A stretch of 64,000 nucleotides of DNA from Punica granatum. Lineage: Eukaryota; Streptophyta; Magnoliopsida; Myrtales; Lythraceae. The DNA is taken from contig NC_045131.1 of assembly GCF_007655135.1 (NCBI RefSeq), positions 11,516,001 to 11,580,000 of the forward strand. Direction: 5' to 3'. The translations under genes and the position numbers were made by a program. Below are positions 60,846 to 64,000 of the stretch, one piece after another. Below the pieces are notes generated by a model, which was not told the origin of the DNA, ran no database searches, and worked only from the letters and a program-made list of their open reading frames with translations. The stretch's first letter is position 1. Every line of letters begins with the position of its first letter.

Positions 60846-61973
60846 TTTTAATAAAATGCATACCATATGCGGCTGGTCTATACTGAGAGTAGTTCATTCT
60901 TTTAGGGGTTTGCTATACCTAAAGTCTAGCTTAGTGCAATGACATTTATTATGCGTTTCAATCTTCATCGGTTGATATTGTCTTAAGCTCGTGAATAACC
61001 TTTGTAACCTTAATACATATTTTTGCCATCAAGTAGCATATGTTTAAGCTTAAATAAAACCATATGGCATTTATATCATTGACTTGTTTTCTTCTTTTGG
61101 ATAAGTATATATTATTGACTTAAAAAACAACATCTCGCAATGTTTATGATAGGAAAGTGCTGTGTCTTGCTGTGGCTCAGAAATTGTGTAGTAAATTAGA
61201 CATATATTTATTAATTATAAAATTGACATGTTAAATAAAAATCAAACTAGCAATTTCTCGAAACTTAACAAAGGTTTTTTTTTTTTTAATTTACAAGAGG
61301 GCACTATCAGTTTTATAATAACACAAATAATGAATGAAGGGGCATGAGAGAAGTCGCATTCTGCGATCAAATTTAGAACCTGAGTGAATGTCGCTACATA
61401 AAATTATCTTCGAAACTTTGTAGGGAATTGGGGGCAGGGAAAGTAAAAGTGTATTAGATATCAATGAGAATTGAATCTAATACCTCTTTTACTTGATAGA
61501 CTCATCATTCTTTTTTTGCTCTTAATTTCAAATTAAGTGCCGTATATCGGATTGCACCAATTATAACAAAATTTAGGCAGATTGTTATCAACTTAATGCA
61601 CATTCATTTAAGGCATTTTCAAATTGATATACATATAATTATGCAAAAAAATTTATGATATACACATTCGTAATAAGTCTCGTAATTTATTCTATTTCCT
61701 AAGGGGCGTTGGTTGGAGAAATTCTCATATAATTTTCCATATGGATAACATTTTTATAATTTGCATGTCGAATATTTTGGTAAGTTAAGACATTTGATTA
61801 ATACAGGAAGAAAATTTCAATCTAAATTTGCCATTCGAGAATTTCATGAAGTGAACTCAGTGACCTTTGGCATACATAATATAAAGAGGCATCAGCCATG
61901 GCTTGCGTTTTCCACAGTTCACCTGATCTCTCTTTCTCATAAAGTCCATTTTAGTTCAAAATAAACGTCGAAT
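60846..61973. other. AT-rich spacer before the peroxidase relic
   Basis: No gene was recognised. The frame at 61761-61964 precedes the peroxidase relic but does not give a signal peptide joined to it. Confidence 0.4.
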
Positions 61974-62177
61974 CATTTCACTTATTTGAGCTTCTTTGTA
62001 GTCGTTTATTGTCCACTTACGCTCGTGACATCAACGTCTCTGAAGGTCGGATTCTATCAAAACACATGTTCGGAGGCCGTGACTATTGTGAGAGACACTG
62101 CTAAGAATGCATTCAATGCTGATCCCGCGGTCCTCGCGGCGCTGACTTGATTACATTTCCATGATTGCTTTGTGAGG
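61974..62177 (+). pseudogene. Class III peroxidase exon 1 relic
   Basis: Translates in one frame as a hydrophobic stretch (HFTYLSFFVVVYCPLTLVTS) and then LKVGFYQNTCSEAVTIVRDT, AFNADPAVLAALT, stop, LHFHDCFVR, ending at a GGTAAT donor-like site. This is the first exon of a secreted plant peroxidase: the first conserved Cys and the distal haem-pocket LHFHDCF are present. The Arg normally before LHFHDC is a TGA (62148-62150), and no start Met precedes the hydrophobic segment in frame. Peroxidase exons 2-4 are not found downstream. It is a dead fragment, isolated among transposon-like DNA. Confidence 0.86.
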
Positions 62178-63952
62178 GTAATAAGAACTCCTTCCTTCCT
62201 TCTTTTTTTTTTTTTTTTAATCACAGATATTTTCAACTTATTGACTGGGATTAATTTAACTTATCATTGCCATTTGAAACTTCTATTGCATATTCTTGTT
62301 CATGTTCATATACATCTCTTGGATTTTGAGGTAATTGTTTGGGAGAAAATAACGAAGAATGTAAGTGTCGTTGCGCAAAGTTCAAGCTATTTGTAAAAAT
62401 TCTTCGAAAGAAAAGATCAATATCCATGATATTGCCTTTTTTTCTCTGTTGCTGATAGTTTTCTTTTAATATATCCTTTTGCATATCCTATGTTTGGTTT
62501 AAAACCCATATTCTCTGCGGACCCTCTTATAAAAGCAAAAATTGCTATAATGCTAGGACATCTATTTGCTCATGCGAATCTATATATAAGAACATCTCTC
62601 CTGTCATTTTGCATATAATGCCTGTAGCCCCAAACCTTGAATTAGTATTTAGGATGCTGCAACTGCAACATCTTATCTTCAGCTAAATGAGAAAAGGATT
62701 GCAAGTGCCATAGGACCCAATGCCATGATACAAAATGTTCATCTACATATCATCTCAGACCGTTCCATTTGAGTGCAGTCTAAAACTTAAATCTTTGGAA
62801 AATTATTAGCTATTTAGAATTTTGCAATACTTTTAATTACTTGTTTCCAAGATTTCTTTATTTTTCCTTTTACGTGAAAATGGACAATGTTGGATGTTGA
62901 ATTATATTTTTGTGTGAAGATTGCCAGAATATCGTCGATACAAAAGCAAGGACAATGTCACGCTCAATTTAGTTGTGAGAAATCAAAGCCATCTTGGTTT
63001 TGACTGTTGTTACAGTTGTTGTTGTTGTTGTTCTTATTATTATTATTTTAAGCTTATGTTTCACCCACGAATAATGCTTTTTTATGTTGAAACCACTGAT
63101 CGTCAATATGTCTTCTCATTCTTTATAATTATTAATGGTCTTTGATGTTGTAACTCACCTTGTGTCTCTTGGTATGGCCACAACAACATGAAGCGACTTG
63201 TTTGATTCTTTTCATCTGTTTTTTATGAGAGAAGGGTTTTTGATGTTCTCCACAGGAGTTGCTTCATCTATTGTTCAAATCTCTACTCTCTTGTAGGTCT
63301 TGAAAACTATGATGCTGAAATGAGAGTGGATGATCTCGGTGCAAATAATGCTAGTGCATTTGAAGGTAAAGTTGAGGCTGGAGATTTCACTGTAGCCAAC
63401 ATTCACTTCAGCCAATAAAATTAAGGGTTGTTCCATCCTTGTTGAGAAAGCACATAAGGGGATTCCTTATCTTCATTTCCAATAATCACTTATGTTAGAA
63501 TATAAGGTATCTTAATAAACAATTAAGAAAAAGGACTCTTCAAACTCATGTTGAAGGCCCTCCATGATTGATTGCTTGTCTTGTAAAAGGAAACAAATGC
63601 AAGAGTCCCCAAGGTAAAAGGTCAGTAGAAGGTGTTGCACATCAAATTATTGAAGAAATTCGTGTAAGAGTTCAACTTCCCAAGCTGGTTGTATTTGTTA
63701 AATTTTTGAACCTTAGAAATTGCGTTGGATTGTATTTGTTGTAATATAACTCAGATATTTGAGTTTCTCTTTCAGTGGTACCCATCCTATTTTATATCAA
63801 GGTTTGAGATCTCTATAACTCAAGCGTTGTGCTTTCGTTTGTTTCGGTTTTCCGTGGTAATGAAATGCCGTTCACATATGGAAACATTTACGTATTATAG
63901 TATTGCTTTCTTATTCTCTAAAAAAATTACGGATAATTATAATTATGCACAT
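62178..63952. other. Region with unidentified coding-like scraps
   Basis: Two plus-strand stretches look protein-like but belong to no family I recognise: 62918-63004 (reading LPEYRRYKSKDNVTLNLVV) and 63295-63417 (reading ENYDAEMRVDDLGANNASAF and ending FTVANIHFSQ before a TAA). A GTAG acceptor-like site precedes the second. They may be captured or decaying exons upstream of the Helitron terminus at 63982. There is also a short TTG/TTA trinucleotide repeat near 63015-63048. Confidence 0.35.
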
Positions 63953-63982
63953 CACGTGCAACGCACGTGGCCATTCAACTAG
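63953..63982 (+). mobile_element. Helitron 3' terminus
   Basis: The 7-bp stem hairpin CACGTGCAACGCACGTG (63953-63969) is followed 9 nt later by CTAG (63979-63982) and a T, a textbook Helitron 3' end. Candidate 5' TC termini after an A lie at 60241 (TCTATAAATAATTATAAAA, although that element has its own CTAG end) and near 62579 (TCTATATATAAGAACATC). Which one pairs with this end is unresolved. Confidence 0.82.
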
Positions 63983-64000
63983 TTATATTGACAAAATGAT

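Noticed and set aside
60241..63982. A single definite 3.7-kb Helitron
   Set aside because: The 5' end at 60241 has its own CTAG end at 60845 shared with the family copy at 13786, so pairing it with the end at 63982 is only a hypothesis.

Overview
This is nuclear DNA from a flowering plant, almost certainly a eudicot. Every recognisable gene is plant-type and most are rich in introns: a 168-residue-class TCTP, a plant universal stress protein, kinesin-13A, the organellar isoleucyl-tRNA synthetase OVA2, a DC1 (Cys/His-rich C1) protein, HSBP and a RALF peptide hormone. Intergenic DNA is AT-rich and full of small DNA transposons. I cannot name the species from sequence alone.

Layout. 1-5.2 kb: AT-rich intergenic DNA with a TIR element that carries a nested Tourist-like MITE, plus a second MITE. 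5.4-7.4 kb: TCTP (+). 8.0-8.3 kb: a nested tandem repeat. 9.1-10.2 kb: universal stress protein (-). 12.8-15.1 kb: two TIR elements, one with a Helitron-like insertion in its left arm. 17.0-22.9 kb: KIN13A (+). 24.1-26.1 kb: an ARM/TOG-like protein (+). 27.5-36.1 kb: OVA2 with 22 coding exons (+). 37.6-41.5 kb and 47.5-51.1 kb: two decayed, intron-containing partial copies of OVA2. Between them lie a long-TIR element (41.6-43.1 kb) and an intact DC1 gene (43.3-45.4 kb). 51.2-52.9 kb: a Mutator-like element that holds a RING-E3 gene fragment (Pack-MULE candidate). 53.4-55.1 kb: HSBP (+). 56.2-56.6 kb: RALF (-). 56.8-64 kb: foldback elements, Helitron termini, a dead class III peroxidase exon and unidentified coding-like scraps.

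The genes do not form a pathway. They are an ordinary plant mix of translation (OVA2), cytoskeleton (KIN13A, possibly the ARM/TOG protein), stress response (USP, HSBP), growth control (TCTP) and cell-cell signalling (RALF, perhaps DC1). I did not find a new multi-gene system. The most informative features are structural: a U12-type AT-AC intron in HSBP, two GC-AG introns in OVA2, a MITE whose empty target site survives in the opposite arm of the same inverted repeat, a Helitron inside a TIR arm whose partner arm shows the empty site, and a segmental OVA2 duplication interleaved with a live gene. All exon boundaries were placed by eye from splice signals, reading-frame continuity and remembered family sequence; no search was run.
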